From assembly GCF_009856295.1 (NCBI RefSeq), contig NZ_WMEU01000001.1, forward strand, positions 1,178,001 through 1,242,000: DNA of 64,000 nucleotides, read 5' to 3'. Position 1 is the first letter of the stretch. Each line of letters starts with the position of its first letter. A program made the position numbers and the translations under genes. Shown here piece by piece: positions 8,377 to 17,276 of this stretch. The notes under the pieces were generated by a model. It ran no database searches, had not been told where the DNA came from, and worked only from the letters and a program-made list of their open reading frames with translations. This DNA comes from Pontibacillus yanchengensis. GTDB taxonomy: Bacteria > Bacillota > Bacilli > Bacillales > BH030062.

Positions 8377-8808
8377 TTGGCGGTGACTAAATTGGAACTT
8401 ACCTTATCAAACTATTATTCTATTACAATTAGACAGTATTGTAGTTCAGATTTTCCTAGCATTCAACAGCTAAACACACAAGAAGGTTGGCACTCTCATC
8501 CAGATCGAAGGATAGACGTGAAATTAGCTTGGGATCACTCTAATATCACCTACGTAGCTACTTATCATGATGAAATCATTGGGTATTTAAGAGGGTTTAA
8601 AGACCAATACATATCTTTATTTATCTGTGAACTAATCATTTCATAGGAATATAGAGGTTTAGGAGTAGGTAAAGAACTCCTCGATTATGTTCATTGCTTA
8701 TATCCAAAGACACGCATCGAGATGCTTGCAACGAGCTCTTCTAAAACGTTTTACGACCAATTAGGCTATCGCGCCTTCTATGGATTTAGAAAGAACTTCA
8801 ATGAATAG
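8377..8808 (+). pseudogene. GNAT N-acetyltransferase interrupted by a nonsense codon
   Basis: Reading from TTG 8377 gives a GNAT-like N-terminal half (SITIRQYCSSDFPSIQQLN, DEIIGYLRGF) that ends at TAG 8644-8646. The same frame continues without further interruption to 8808 as EYRGLGVGKELLDYVH ... FYDQLGYRAFYGF, which holds the acetyl-CoA-binding R-G-x-G-V-G-K motif. A single CAG to TAG change would explain it, since ISQEYRG is the expected family reading. The acyl-CoA loop is lost in the shortened product, so the gene is probably inactive. The substrate is unknown. Confidence 0.8.
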
Positions 8809-8814
8809 GCCTCA

Positions 8815-9150
8815 TCACAGTAGTTCTGCCTTGTAGTGAACTTGCTTATTTCGCTCTATGATGGCTTGTCCCAATTTATGTGAAGAGCGGAGTGCAATAA
8901 TATAATTCTTTTTTGATGTGCTAATCATCATTCGATCTTTTTCAATTAATGGTAACCCAACGAATTCCGCATCTTTTTCTCCTGTATAGGATTGTATTTG
9001 TCGTAGTTCTTTTATATCTGATATTTTAATTTGTTTTGATGTGAATGCTCCTGAAATACGAACATTATCATCCTCTATCGTCCATCTAGTTTTAGCGAAA
9101 AAATAAAATAAAACCATAACGATAAAGGATACCGTAACAATTAGTTGCAA
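8815..9150 (-). CDS. Membrane-anchored bacterial PH-domain protein (SunI-like)
   Basis: 111 residues: one N-terminal membrane helix (MQLIVTVSFIVMVLFYFFA) followed by a short beta-rich domain (TIEDDNVRISGAFTSKQIKISDIKEL, DRMMISTSKKNYIIAL). The pattern resembles bacterial PH domains of the kind found in SunI, the sublancin immunity protein, and its chromosomal relatives. This is a fold-level impression only. Translation starts at TTG 9150 with AAGGAG about 11 nt upstream, a weak spacing. It is convergent with the broken GNAT gene, and no bacteriocin genes are nearby. Confidence 0.6.
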   Translation of the reverse strand: MQLIVTVSFIVMVLFYFFAKTRWTIEDDNVRISGAFTSKQIKISDIKELRQIQSYTGEKDAEFVGLPLIEKDRMMISTSKKNYIIALRSSHKLGQAIIERNKQVHYKAELL

Positions 9151-9277
9151 AACAATTTCTCTCCTTCCTATTCCTTATTATTACAAACACATTACGAACG
9201 CATTTCATTTTTGACCAAAATCTGTAACAATTCGTTTTATCTATTCGACTAACTACTTAAAAGGAGGTACAAATTAT

Positions 9278-10246
9278 ATGAAAATGAGATTTCTTCTATA
9301 TGTCCTGTTAGGCATCACTTTAGTAGTATCTGCTTGCAGCAATAATGAAGGCGGTGATGCATCTAAAAGTGAAAATAGTGAATCCGCTAATACAGCTGAA
9401 GGAAGCAAAGAATCAGCAAATACTGATGCTCAACAAGAAAGTTCTACAGGGAATCCTGAAAAACAAGAAAGCTCGTCTCAATCGGAAACTAATGGAGTTG
9501 CGGATGTGTCACAGGACGAACAAGTAGATATTACAAATCAAGACAAAAAAATGATCATCTACAACGCCGATATTTCGATAAAGACGAGAGAATATAATCC
9601 ATTTTACCAGAAACTAGAGCAACTCATCCAAAAACATAAAGGCTATATCGTTAACAGTTCCGTCAATAAAGGGGACAATGAAAAAACAAATGCAACAGTC
9701 AAATTACGCGTACCTAAGGAAAACTTTTACCCGTTTGTAAATGGTTTGTCCCCTATTAGTGGGTCCATAACCAATAAAGACATATCAGGAAGAGATGTAA
9801 CAGAGGATTATGTTGACCTAGAGTCTCGATTAAAAGCAAAGCAAAAAGTAGAAGAACGACTACTCTCCTTTATGGATCAGGCAGAAGAAACAGAACAACT
9901 CTTGCAGGTTTCCAAGGACTTAGAAAGGGTTCAGGAGGAAATCGAAGTCATTCAGGGTAAAATGAATTATTTAGAAAATCAAAGCGATTACTCCACCGTT
10001 ACCTTACACATTCAAGAAACAAAGGTGGTTGTATCCAATTCCGAATCCAATGATTTGCAAACATGGACGAAGACAAAACAAGCGTTTCATCAATCAGTTG
10101 ATGGATTGCAAAAATTTCTCTCCTTTTTAACGGTCGCATTAATAGGTTATTCGCCTATTATAATCTTGTTGCTTCTTGTTGTTGGAAGTATTATTGGCTT
10201 GCGGATTTGGAGGAAAAAGCGCCAACAAATCAACGACTCAGACTAG
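9278..10246 (+). CDS. DUF4349 lipoprotein
   Basis: 322 residues. The signal MKMRFLLYVLLGITLVVSAC gives a lipid-anchored cysteine at 20. A Ser/Glu/Gln-rich disordered linker follows to about 85. The DUF4349 domain starts at KMIIYNADISIKTREYNPF and includes VKLRVPKENF, a coiled-coil helical hairpin (LESRLKAKQKVEERLLSFM ... VQEEIEVIQGKMNYLENQ) and SDYSTVTLHIQE. A C-terminal membrane helix (IIILLLLVVGSIIGLRIW) ends in basic residues. The protein is therefore held at the outer membrane face at both ends. Function is unknown. AAAAGGAGG lies upstream. Confidence 0.88.
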   Translation: MKMRFLLYVLLGITLVVSACSNNEGGDASKSENSESANTAEGSKESANTDAQQESSTGNPEKQESSSQSETNGVADVSQDEQVDITNQDKKMIIYNADISIKTREYNPFYQKLEQLIQKHKGYIVNSSVNKGDNEKTNATVKLRVPKENFYPFVNGLSPISGSITNKDISGRDVTEDYVDLESRLKAKQKVEERLLSFMDQAEETEQLLQVSKDLERVQEEIEVIQGKMNYLENQSDYSTVTLHIQETKVVVSNSESNDLQTWTKTKQAFHQSVDGLQKFLSFLTVALIGYSPIIILLLLVVGSIIGLRIWRKKRQQINDSD

Positions 10247-10329
10247 CCCTAACATACTAAATGACCCTTTTCAAATAATGAATATATGTTAACATATTAT
10301 GTAATAACACAAAGGGGGATTTTAAAACC

Positions 10330-10524
10330 ATGCGCCTAGTAGAGCTTTCGCATGCTTACAAACAAGAGAAAGGTCATGAGGCTGAAACTGCCGACCAGTT
10401 GTTAGATTACTGCCAACAGTTATATATTAAAGGCGAAATAGACTATCCTTCCTACCGATCATTATTTCAACGTTTGCATGAAAAAGGTGCAGAGTCATCT
10501 CATAGTGAGACTGAATTGGTTTAA
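10330..10524 (+). CDS. yppF: YppF-like small protein
   Basis: 64 residues, soluble and mostly helical. The pattern L-x-E-L-x-x-x-Y-x-x-E-K near the start and QLLDYCQQLYIKGEIDYPSYRSLFQ resemble B. subtilis YppF as I remember it. No activity is known for the family. An AAAGGGGG site lies 9-10 nt upstream. It is a single gene with its own terminator and is not linked to the flanking genes. Confidence 0.65.
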   Translation: MRLVELSHAYKQEKGHEAETADQLLDYCQQLYIKGEIDYPSYRSLFQRLHEKGAESSHSETELV

Positions 10525-10526
10525 AC

Positions 10527-10553
10527 CCGATGTTTTTACATCGGTTTTTTTAT
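10527..10553 (+). terminator. Terminator of the yppF-like gene
   Basis: CCGATGT, TTTT and ACATCGG form a compact hairpin followed by T7, overlapping the stop codon region. Confidence 0.88.
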
Positions 10554-10643
10554 TTTCAAAACGTTTTTTTACATAATTGATTAGGTTCATTCTCCTCCTA
10601 CCTGGTTAAGCTAATGATATTAACCAAGTAAGGAGGTTTATTT

Positions 10644-11513
10644 ATGAGCCAAGACAACAGTCCTAAAACTGGGCAACCCCCACAAACTCAAAATCATCAA
10701 CCTGGGTTTGAATATGAAATGCAACCACTTCCGGAATATATAGCTTCCTCTTATAAGGCTAGTGGCAAATTGACTGGAAAAGTCGCCATCATCACAGGTG
10801 GTGACAGTGGTATTGGAAGAGCCATTAGTGTGCACTATGCGAGGGAAGGCGCATCTGTTGCGATTGTCTATTTAAATGAACATGCTGATGCAAAAGCCAC
10901 CAAAGCACTCGTTGAGAAAGAAGGACAACAATGCTTACTCATTAGTGGCGACATTGGAAATGAAGCTTTTTGTGAAACGGCTGTACGTCAAACCATTTCA
11001 CAGTTTGGCAAACTAGATATTGTCGTAAATAACGCTGCAGAACAGCATCCGCAAAGTGATCTAACATCCATAACGAGCACACAACTTGAAAGAACGTTTC
11101 GGACCAATGTCTTTGGTTATTTTTACATGACCAAAGCAGCATTGCCGAATTTAAATAACGGTAGTTCCATCATTAATACATGTTCGGTTACAGCCTATCA
11201 CGGCTCGAAGGATCTACTTGATTATTCTTCTACAAAAGGTGCCATCACAGCCTTTACGAGATCATTATCTGAAAATATCGTAAACCTAGGGATCCGAGTA
11301 AATGGCGTTGCACCAGGGCCAATTTGGACGCCGCTAATCCCTTCTTCTTTTGATGCGCAGAAAGTTTCACAATTTGGTACCACAACTCCAATGAAACGAG
11401 CTGGTCAACCGAAGGAAGTAGCACCTATTTATGTATTTTTAGCTAGTGAAGATGCTTCCTATATGAGTGGGCAAATGGTTCACATTAATGGTGGGATGAT
11501 TGTAAACGGATAA
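10644..11513 (+). CDS. SDR family oxidoreductase (general-stress type)
   Basis: 289 residues. A ~45-residue Gln/Pro-rich N-terminal extension precedes a classical short-chain dehydrogenase: TGGDSGIGRA for NAD(P) binding, NNAAEQ, the catalytic Ser in INTCSVTAYHGS and YSSTK as the Tyr-x-x-x-Lys pair, and VAPGPIWTPL after it. The long leader and these motifs are typical of the YhxC/YdaD/YhdF group in Bacillus, several of which are induced by stress and resemble glucose dehydrogenases. The natural substrate is not known. GGAGG lies upstream, and it is not obviously in an operon. Confidence 0.88.
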   Translation: MSQDNSPKTGQPPQTQNHQPGFEYEMQPLPEYIASSYKASGKLTGKVAIITGGDSGIGRAISVHYAREGASVAIVYLNEHADAKATKALVEKEGQQCLLISGDIGNEAFCETAVRQTISQFGKLDIVVNNAAEQHPQSDLTSITSTQLERTFRTNVFGYFYMTKAALPNLNNGSSIINTCSVTAYHGSKDLLDYSSTKGAITAFTRSLSENIVNLGIRVNGVAPGPIWTPLIPSSFDAQKVSQFGTTTPMKRAGQPKEVAPIYVFLASEDASYMSGQMVHINGGMIVNG

Positions 11514-11624
11514 AGGAACAGTTTCAATTCCTTGCATTCTTTTTAGTATGAATTCAAACTATTATTTGGGATGAAGCACTACTCCTGCACATCCAAAAAC
11601 GAGAGTTAGAAAGGATTTGAAACG

Positions 11625-12737
11625 ATGACAACAGATTATTCAACTCTATTTGAACAAACACACATCGGAACAATCCCTTTTTCCAATCGATATATTGTCG
11701 CTCCTATGACGCGAGTGACTGCAAATAACGATGGTACAGCAAATGATACCATGAAGAAATATTATGAACGCTATGCCAAGGGTGGCTTCAGTGGTATTAT
11801 TTCCGAAGGGATTTACATTGATGACGCTCATAGCCAAGGATATGATAATCAACCAGGTCTTGTAACGGAACAACACAAGCATGCTTGGAAGAAAATTGTT
11901 GATCAAGTTCACGAATATGATACCAAAATGGTAGCCCAATTGATGCATGCAGGTGGACAGGTTCAAGGAAATGCCTATACAGATGAAACAATTGCCCCTT
12001 CTGCTGTTGCACCCAAAGGAGAACAACTTGGTTTCTATGGTGGTTCTGGGCCATTTCCAACCCCAAATACAATGACAAAAGAAGACATCGATCAAGTTAT
12101 CGCTTCCTTCGCAGATGCTGCAGCTTTAGCTAAGGAAGCTGGTTTTGACGGTGTTGAAATTCATGGTGCAAATGGATATCTTTTGGATGAATTCTTAACA
12201 GATTATATGAATCAACGTACAGATGAGTATGGTGGTTCCATAGAAGCTGGATTAAAAATCATCCTCGAAATCATCACAGCCATTCGTGAAAAAGTAGGCG
12301 AGGACTACATGGTTGGTATTCGTTTATCCCAAGGAAAAGTATCTGATCAAAGCTATCGCTGGCCAAATAGTGAACACGATGCAAAGATGATTTTCGGAAC
12401 ACTAGGCAATGAAGCACTAGATTATATCCACGTAACAGATGGAGATGGCACCGCTCCAGGCTTCGGTGACAATACTCGCTCCATGGCCCAAGCAGCTAGT
12501 GAATTCGGTGGAAAACCAGTTATTGCGAACGGCAAACTAGGTGATCCCGACCAAGCATTGAAAGCTGTTATAGAAGAAAAAGCCGACTTCGTATCACTTG
12601 GTACAGGCGCACTTGCTAACCCAGATACACCACACCGCGTAGAGAACGGAAACAAGTTAAAAGATTTCGATGCAGAATCCATCTTGTTCCCAATTGCTCA
12701 TATTAAAGATTTAGAATTAAATGTAGAAATAAAGTAA
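11625..12737 (+). CDS. Old-yellow-enzyme type NADH:flavin oxidoreductase
   Basis: 370 residues forming one FMN-binding TIM barrel. Family blocks include RYIVAPMTRVTANNDGTAN at the N-terminus, VAQLMHAGGQ, the long FDGVEIHGANGYLLDEFLTD block with the substrate-binding His-x-x-Asn, and GKPVIANGKL plus DFVSLGTGALANPD for FMN phosphate binding. Such enzymes reduce activated alkenes, nitro compounds or quinones; the substrate cannot be told here. There is no 4Fe-4S domain, which separates it from dienoyl-CoA reductases. GAAAGGA lies upstream and a clear terminator follows. Confidence 0.9.
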   Translation: MTTDYSTLFEQTHIGTIPFSNRYIVAPMTRVTANNDGTANDTMKKYYERYAKGGFSGIISEGIYIDDAHSQGYDNQPGLVTEQHKHAWKKIVDQVHEYDTKMVAQLMHAGGQVQGNAYTDETIAPSAVAPKGEQLGFYGGSGPFPTPNTMTKEDIDQVIASFADAAALAKEAGFDGVEIHGANGYLLDEFLTDYMNQRTDEYGGSIEAGLKIILEIITAIREKVGEDYMVGIRLSQGKVSDQSYRWPNSEHDAKMIFGTLGNEALDYIHVTDGDGTAPGFGDNTRSMAQAASEFGGKPVIANGKLGDPDQALKAVIEEKADFVSLGTGALANPDTPHRVENGNKLKDFDAESILFPIAHIKDLELNVEIK

Positions 12738-12742
12738 AGTTA

Positions 12743-12777
12743 GCCTCCAGGTACAGTGCGTGTCTGGAGGCTTTTTT
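12743..12777 (+). terminator. Terminator of the OYE gene
   Basis: GCCTCCAG and CTGGAGGC flank a 13-nt loop, followed by T6. Confidence 0.9.
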
Positions 12778-12829
12778 GATTTCTTTTATAAGTGCTTCTC
12801 TTTTAGATAGTAGGGGGTTATAAGGTGTA

Positions 12830-12885
12830 AATGCGTGGGTCGCACCCCGATATGCGTGTGTCACACTTCGATATGCGTAACTCTC
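12830..12885. repeat. Short 21-bp tandem repeat, ATGCGT/CCGAT type
   Basis: Two and a half units of about 21 bp, with the form ATGCGTNNGTCNCACNNCGAT, lie between the OYE terminator and the end of argS. A related but longer-period array is at 47437-47515. It is readable as a short ORF (MRGSHPD, MRVSHFD), but it has no ribosome site and runs into argS. Confidence 0.7.
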
Positions 12886-12888
12886 CCT

Positions 12889-14586
12889 CTACATTTCCTC
12901 CGGAGCCTCAATCCCAAGCAGATTTAGTCCCTCCTTCAGTACAACGGTTACCGCATGAACCATTTCCAAACGAGCGGCCATATACGCATCCTCCTGTAAA
13001 ATGTGCACTTTTGTATAAAATCGGTTAAAAGCTTGGGCTAGTTTTACTAAATACTTTGCTAGTTTGGATGGATTGTACTCTTGTGCTGAAGCTTTAATCA
13101 CTTCAGGGAACATAGCTATATGCTTCACAAGAGGCCATACTGCTTCCCACTCTTGTTCAGGGAGGTCATAATGGTTTTTCTTGCTAATGTTTGGCGCTTT
13201 TCCAAGTATAGATTTTGCACGTGCATGAGTATATTGCAGATATGGTGCTGTCTCTCCATCAAAGCGAAGCATTTCTTCGTAGGAAAAATCGACATCGTTG
13301 CGGCGATCATTTTTAATATCATGAAAAATAACAGCTCCTACCCCTACTTGTTTTGCTACCTCCTCCTTTTTCTCTAACGTAGCATTCTTCTCTTCGATGT
13401 TTTGCTTGGCAACATCAATTGCTTTTTGCAAAACGTCCTGTAAAAATACGACCTTTCCTTTTCTTGTCGACATTTTTTTGCCATCTTGCAACATCATTCC
13501 GAATGGGATATGGACAAGTTGATCCGCCCAGTCATATCCCATTTTAGATAGTACAGCACGCAATTGGTCAAAATGGAGACTTTGTTCATGTCCAACAACA
13601 TATAAGGATTGGTAGAAGTTGTAGACATTTTTACGATCAATGGCTGCAGCCAGATCACGTGTGGTGTACAATGTTGTGCCATCGGATTTTTTGATCAAGG
13701 CAGGAGGTAACCCTTCTGCTTCTAAAGGGACAACTTGCGCTCCTTGAGATGTTTGGAGCACCCCTTTTTCCTTGAGCTGCTCGACCACTTCAGGCGTTTG
13801 ATCATGGTGATAGGCCTCACTTTTATCGGAATCAAAAGTAACACCTAATAAGTTGTAAATTGTTTGGAATTCTTTCAAGGACTCTTCACGAAACCACTTC
13901 CAAAGTTTTGTAGCATACACATCTCCATCTTCTAACTTTTTAAACCATTCTCTTCCTAAATCCTCCAGCTTCTGATCCTGTTCTGCTTGTTCATGAAAAA
14001 AAATATATAACTTGAGCAGTTCTTGAATAGGGTTAGAACGAACAGTCACCTCATTTCCCCATAATGTGTACGCGGCGATTAGTTTACCAAACTGTGTTCC
14101 CCAATCCCCTAAGTAATTGATACGAACAACATCATACCCACATTTCTCTAGCACATTACCAATCGCATTGCCGATTACAGTGGAACGAAGGTGTCCCATT
14201 GAAAAAGGTTTGGCTATATTCGGGGAGGACAAATCCATTGTAATGGTCTTCCCTTCACCAAATTCATGTGCCCCATAGTGGTTCTCTCCGACTTGGATTG
14301 CCGAAAGCGTGCGCTCCATTACAAGTTTTTTATTGTAAAAGATATTCACATAAGGTCCTATCGCTTCGACCGTATTGATTATGGGAACAGAACCTCTCAA
14401 CTTTTCCGCCAACTCTTCAGCCAAAAGCTTTGGATTTTTGCGATTTATTCTTGCAAGCTCAAAACAAGGAAACGCAATATCACCCAAATGTTCATACTTT
14501 GGCGTTTCTAATACAGTTTCAATTGTCTCTTGGCTTAGACGGTAATCTAACACCTCATAAAGACCTTGCACAACTTCGTTTTTCAT
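12889..14586 (-). CDS. argS: Arginyl-tRNA synthetase
   Basis: 565 residues. A class I synthetase charging tRNA-Arg with arginine. It has the N-terminal Add-1 domain typical of ArgRS (ICLEVLE-type region, YVNIFYNKKLV), the HIGH-type signature SSPNIAKPFSMGHLRST, the KMSTRKG signature and a C-terminal anticodon-binding helical domain (YLQYTHARAKSIL, FNRFYTKV). Length matches the ~555-residue family norm. The start ATG 14586 follows AAGGAGGAAT. A T-box leader lies directly upstream, which suggests control by uncharged tRNA-Arg. Many Bacillaceae carry two argS genes, and T-box control would suit an inducible second copy; the other copy is not in view. Confidence 0.95.
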   Translation of the reverse strand: MKNEVVQGLYEVLDYRLSQETIETVLETPKYEHLGDIAFPCFELARINRKNPKLLAEELAEKLRGSVPIINTVEAIGPYVNIFYNKKLVMERTLSAIQVGENHYGAHEFGEGKTITMDLSSPNIAKPFSMGHLRSTVIGNAIGNVLEKCGYDVVRINYLGDWGTQFGKLIAAYTLWGNEVTVRSNPIQELLKLYIFFHEQAEQDQKLEDLGREWFKKLEDGDVYATKLWKWFREESLKEFQTIYNLLGVTFDSDKSEAYHHDQTPEVVEQLKEKGVLQTSQGAQVVPLEAEGLPPALIKKSDGTTLYTTRDLAAAIDRKNVYNFYQSLYVVGHEQSLHFDQLRAVLSKMGYDWADQLVHIPFGMMLQDGKKMSTRKGKVVFLQDVLQKAIDVAKQNIEEKNATLEKKEEVAKQVGVGAVIFHDIKNDRRNDVDFSYEEMLRFDGETAPYLQYTHARAKSILGKAPNISKKNHYDLPEQEWEAVWPLVKHIAMFPEVIKASAQEYNPSKLAKYLVKLAQAFNRFYTKVHILQEDAYMAARLEMVHAVTVVLKEGLNLLGIEAPEEM

Positions 14587-14610
14587 CGTTTATTCCTCCT
14601 TCTTTTACCA

Positions 14611-14870
14611 TAAAAAAACCCGTCTCTTTCCAACATCAGTTGGGAAGAGACGGGTTTTCATCCGCGGTACCACTCTTATTATCCACTAGACAAACGTAGT
14701 CTAGCAAATCGACTCATAGCTCTGTAACGGAAGCGACCGATTACCTCTACTTGTATTCAAGGTAATGCCTCAAAAGTCCGGTTCATTGTAGGCTTGTTTA
14801 TTAGGCTCTCACCATCCCTAATTCGCTAGAAACGCACCTACAATTACTCTCTTTATCGACGGCTATTTAT
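14611..14870 (-). promoter_or_regulatory. T-box leader of argS
   Basis: On the minus strand the conserved T-box GAGTGGTACCGCGGA (14662-14676) precedes a strong terminator made from CCCGTCTCTTCCCAAC and its complement, with T7 at 14612-14618. Upstream are the stem I hallmarks GAGAGTAA and GGGATGGTGAGAGCC. The segment GAACCGGAC contains CGG at 14778-14780, an arginine codon placed as a specifier triplet would be. Uncharged tRNA-Arg should pair with both and switch to antitermination. The specifier choice is inference; the T-box itself is seen directly. Confidence 0.93.
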
Positions 14871-14882
14871 AGTTAATTTTTA

Positions 14883-14911
14883 ATTATATACACTTCCATT
14901 TAAAAAGTAAA
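14883..14911 (-). promoter_or_regulatory. SigA promoter of the argS T-box transcript
   Basis: TTTACT, a 17-bp spacer and TATAAT on the minus strand, ending about 15 bp before stem I and abutting the end of the upstream GH65 gene. Confidence 0.75.
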
Positions 14912-14917
14912 GAGATT

Positions 14918-17209
14918 TTACATACTTGGAACAGCAATCAGCGCACGTGGTACTTTAAGCATATCTCCATTCAATATGACTGTTAGATCGTTGCCTTCTT
15001 CCAGTTCAATTGATGTACGTTCATGCGTTACTGTAACTTTCAATAAGCGTCCTCTAAAGTTGATTTTAAAGGAATAGGAATCCCAATCTTCTGGAATCAT
15101 TGGTGTAAAGTTAAGGCTACCATTCATCACTCTCATACCAGCGAAACCGTGAACAATCGATAACCAAGATCCTGCCATACTTGTAATATGCAAGCCATCC
15201 TCTGTGTCATTGTTATAGTTATCTAAATCCAGGCGAGCTGTACGTACATACATTTCATATGCTTTTTCCGTCTCACCGATTTCTGCAGCTAAGATGGAAT
15301 GTACGCATGGAGATAGGGACGATTCATGCACAGTCATTGGTTCGTAGAAATAGAAATTACGTTTTTTCTCTTCAAGAGAATATTTATGGTTTAAGAAATA
15401 CAACCCTTGGAGTACATCAGCTTGTTTGATAAAGCATGAACGTAGAATTTTGTCCCACGACCAGTTTTGATTGATTGGTAGATGCTTAGAATCAAGCTCT
15501 GACATAGCCATCAATTCTTTATCCATGAATCCGTCCTGCTGCAAGAAAACACCTGTTTCTTCATCGTAAGGATAATACATGTTATTAATGATGTGTTTCC
15601 AGTGATCAAGCTCTTCTGTGCGTATACCTAATGCATGTACGAGTTCCTCATAGCGCCCAGGATAACGACGTTGTAAGAATCTAGCTACCCCTAATGTGTA
15701 CTCTAGTGTCCAAGCAGCCATACGGTTCGTGTACCAGTTGTTATTCACATTGTTTTCGTATTCATTTGGACCCGTTACGCCAAGCATAACGTACTTTCCT
15801 TTTCTAGCATTAAAATGAACACGACTGGACCAGAAACGACTAATCTCAGCTAGCACTTCAAACCCGTACTGAGGTAAATAAGTTGCATCACCCGTGTAAT
15901 TCACATAATTCCATATTGCATGCGCAATGGCTCCATTACGGTGAATTTCCTCGAATGTAATTTCCCATTCGTTGTGAGACTCTTGGCCATTCATCGTTAC
16001 CATTGGATACAAGGCACCATTTAATCCTAACTTTTGCGCATTTTCTTTTGCTTCATCTAAATGGTTGTAACGGTAGATTAAAAGATTACGGGCAATGGTT
16101 GGATCTGCGGTACTCAAGTAGAATGGTAAGCAATAGGCTTCCGTATCCCAATAAGTACTTCCTCCATATTTTTCACCTGTAAACCCTTTAGGACCAATAT
16201 TCAGGCGTGGATCATCTCCGTCGTACGTGTTATATAGTTGGAAAATATTATAGCGAATGCCTTGCTGAGCTTCAGCGTCGCCGCCTACTGTTACATCAGC
16301 TTTTTTCCAACGTTCTTCCCAAGCATCCTGTTGAGCGTCAAACAGCTCATCAAACCCAGCTTCAAAAGCATCACCCACTAATGCGATGGCCTTTTCTGCC
16401 AGCTCTTCTTGCTCATAATCGCGATTGGTCGTCACAGCGACATATTTATAAAATGTAACAGGCTCACCTTCCGTTGCGGCTACCTCAATCGTGTTATCGA
16501 TGTATTCTTCTTCGTCAGTTGTGTTCGTAACTTGAATCTCTTGACCATACACAGATGTTCGCATAGCAGCCGTCACGTCAAAAGCTGTTTTACGGGTGCG
16601 CATGGATAAGACACCAACGTTGTCAACCACTTCATGGTGGACAGGTTCCCAGAAATCCTCATCGTAATTTGCATCTTCGTTTCGAACATCACCATTGATA
16701 TAAGGTTGGAAGGTTAATGTTCCATCAAAATTAACAGGTTTGATTTCGTAACGAATCGCCACAAGAGAATGACTTACAATCGAAAAGAAACGAGTTATAT
16801 TCGCCTCAATTTTATGGCCTTCTTCATTTTCAGCCGTAAACGTACGATATAAATAACCGTGCTTCATGTTAAGTTCCCTACGAAAATTGGTAACATTCCA
16901 TGTGTTTAAATCTAATTCTGACCCTTCCACAAAAATACGAATTCCTGTGAAGTTGGGTGCATTTAATACTTTTGCGAAGTATTCTGGGTACCCATTCTTC
17001 CACCAGCCTACCCGCGTTTTATCAGGGTAATAAACCCCTCCAATATACGTCCCTTCATGAGTATCTCCACTATAGGTTTCTTCAAAATTACCGCGCATCC
17101 CCATATGACCGTTTCCAATACTCATTAAGCTTTCTGCTAACCGATTTTTCTCAGGATGAAGCTCTTGTTCTACTACTTTCCATTCATCAACTTCTATAAT
17201 ACGTTCCAC
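14918..17209 (-). CDS. Maltose phosphorylase-type GH65 enzyme
   Basis: 763 residues. GH65 phosphorylases split an alpha-glucoside with phosphate and release beta-glucose 1-phosphate; in this locus the substrate is most likely maltose. The N-terminal beta-sandwich is followed by an (alpha/alpha)6 barrel with YWDTEAYCLPFYLSTADP and the ESHNEWEITFEEIHRNGAIA block that carries the general-acid Glu of maltose phosphorylases. Length fits the family (~750-770). GTG 17209 is preferred over GTG 17218 because AGGTGA lies 5 nt before it. It is the last gene of the maltodextrin operon, 58-67 nt after the regulator. Use of the product needs a beta-phosphoglucomutase, not found in this window. Confidence 0.9.
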   Translation of the reverse strand: MERIIEVDEWKVVEQELHPEKNRLAESLMSIGNGHMGMRGNFEETYSGDTHEGTYIGGVYYPDKTRVGWWKNGYPEYFAKVLNAPNFTGIRIFVEGSELDLNTWNVTNFRRELNMKHGYLYRTFTAENEEGHKIEANITRFFSIVSHSLVAIRYEIKPVNFDGTLTFQPYINGDVRNEDANYDEDFWEPVHHEVVDNVGVLSMRTRKTAFDVTAAMRTSVYGQEIQVTNTTDEEEYIDNTIEVAATEGEPVTFYKYVAVTTNRDYEQEELAEKAIALVGDAFEAGFDELFDAQQDAWEERWKKADVTVGGDAEAQQGIRYNIFQLYNTYDGDDPRLNIGPKGFTGEKYGGSTYWDTEAYCLPFYLSTADPTIARNLLIYRYNHLDEAKENAQKLGLNGALYPMVTMNGQESHNEWEITFEEIHRNGAIAHAIWNYVNYTGDATYLPQYGFEVLAEISRFWSSRVHFNARKGKYVMLGVTGPNEYENNVNNNWYTNRMAAWTLEYTLGVARFLQRRYPGRYEELVHALGIRTEELDHWKHIINNMYYPYDEETGVFLQQDGFMDKELMAMSELDSKHLPINQNWSWDKILRSCFIKQADVLQGLYFLNHKYSLEEKKRNFYFYEPMTVHESSLSPCVHSILAAEIGETEKAYEMYVRTARLDLDNYNNDTEDGLHITSMAGSWLSIVHGFAGMRVMNGSLNFTPMIPEDWDSYSFKINFRGRLLKVTVTHERTSIELEEGNDLTVILNGDMLKVPRALIAVPSM

Positions 17210-17276
17210 CGTTATCACCTCTCCAATTGTAAAAGAGTAATAGCAAACATTGCGCCCATTTGTGTATAAAGATTGG

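Noticed and set aside
11646..12095. 149-codon minus-strand ORF
   Set aside because: Antisense to the OYE gene and without a ribosome site.
12831..13028. 65-codon plus-strand ORF beginning in the 21-bp repeat
   Set aside because: The first part is repeat and the rest is antisense to argS.
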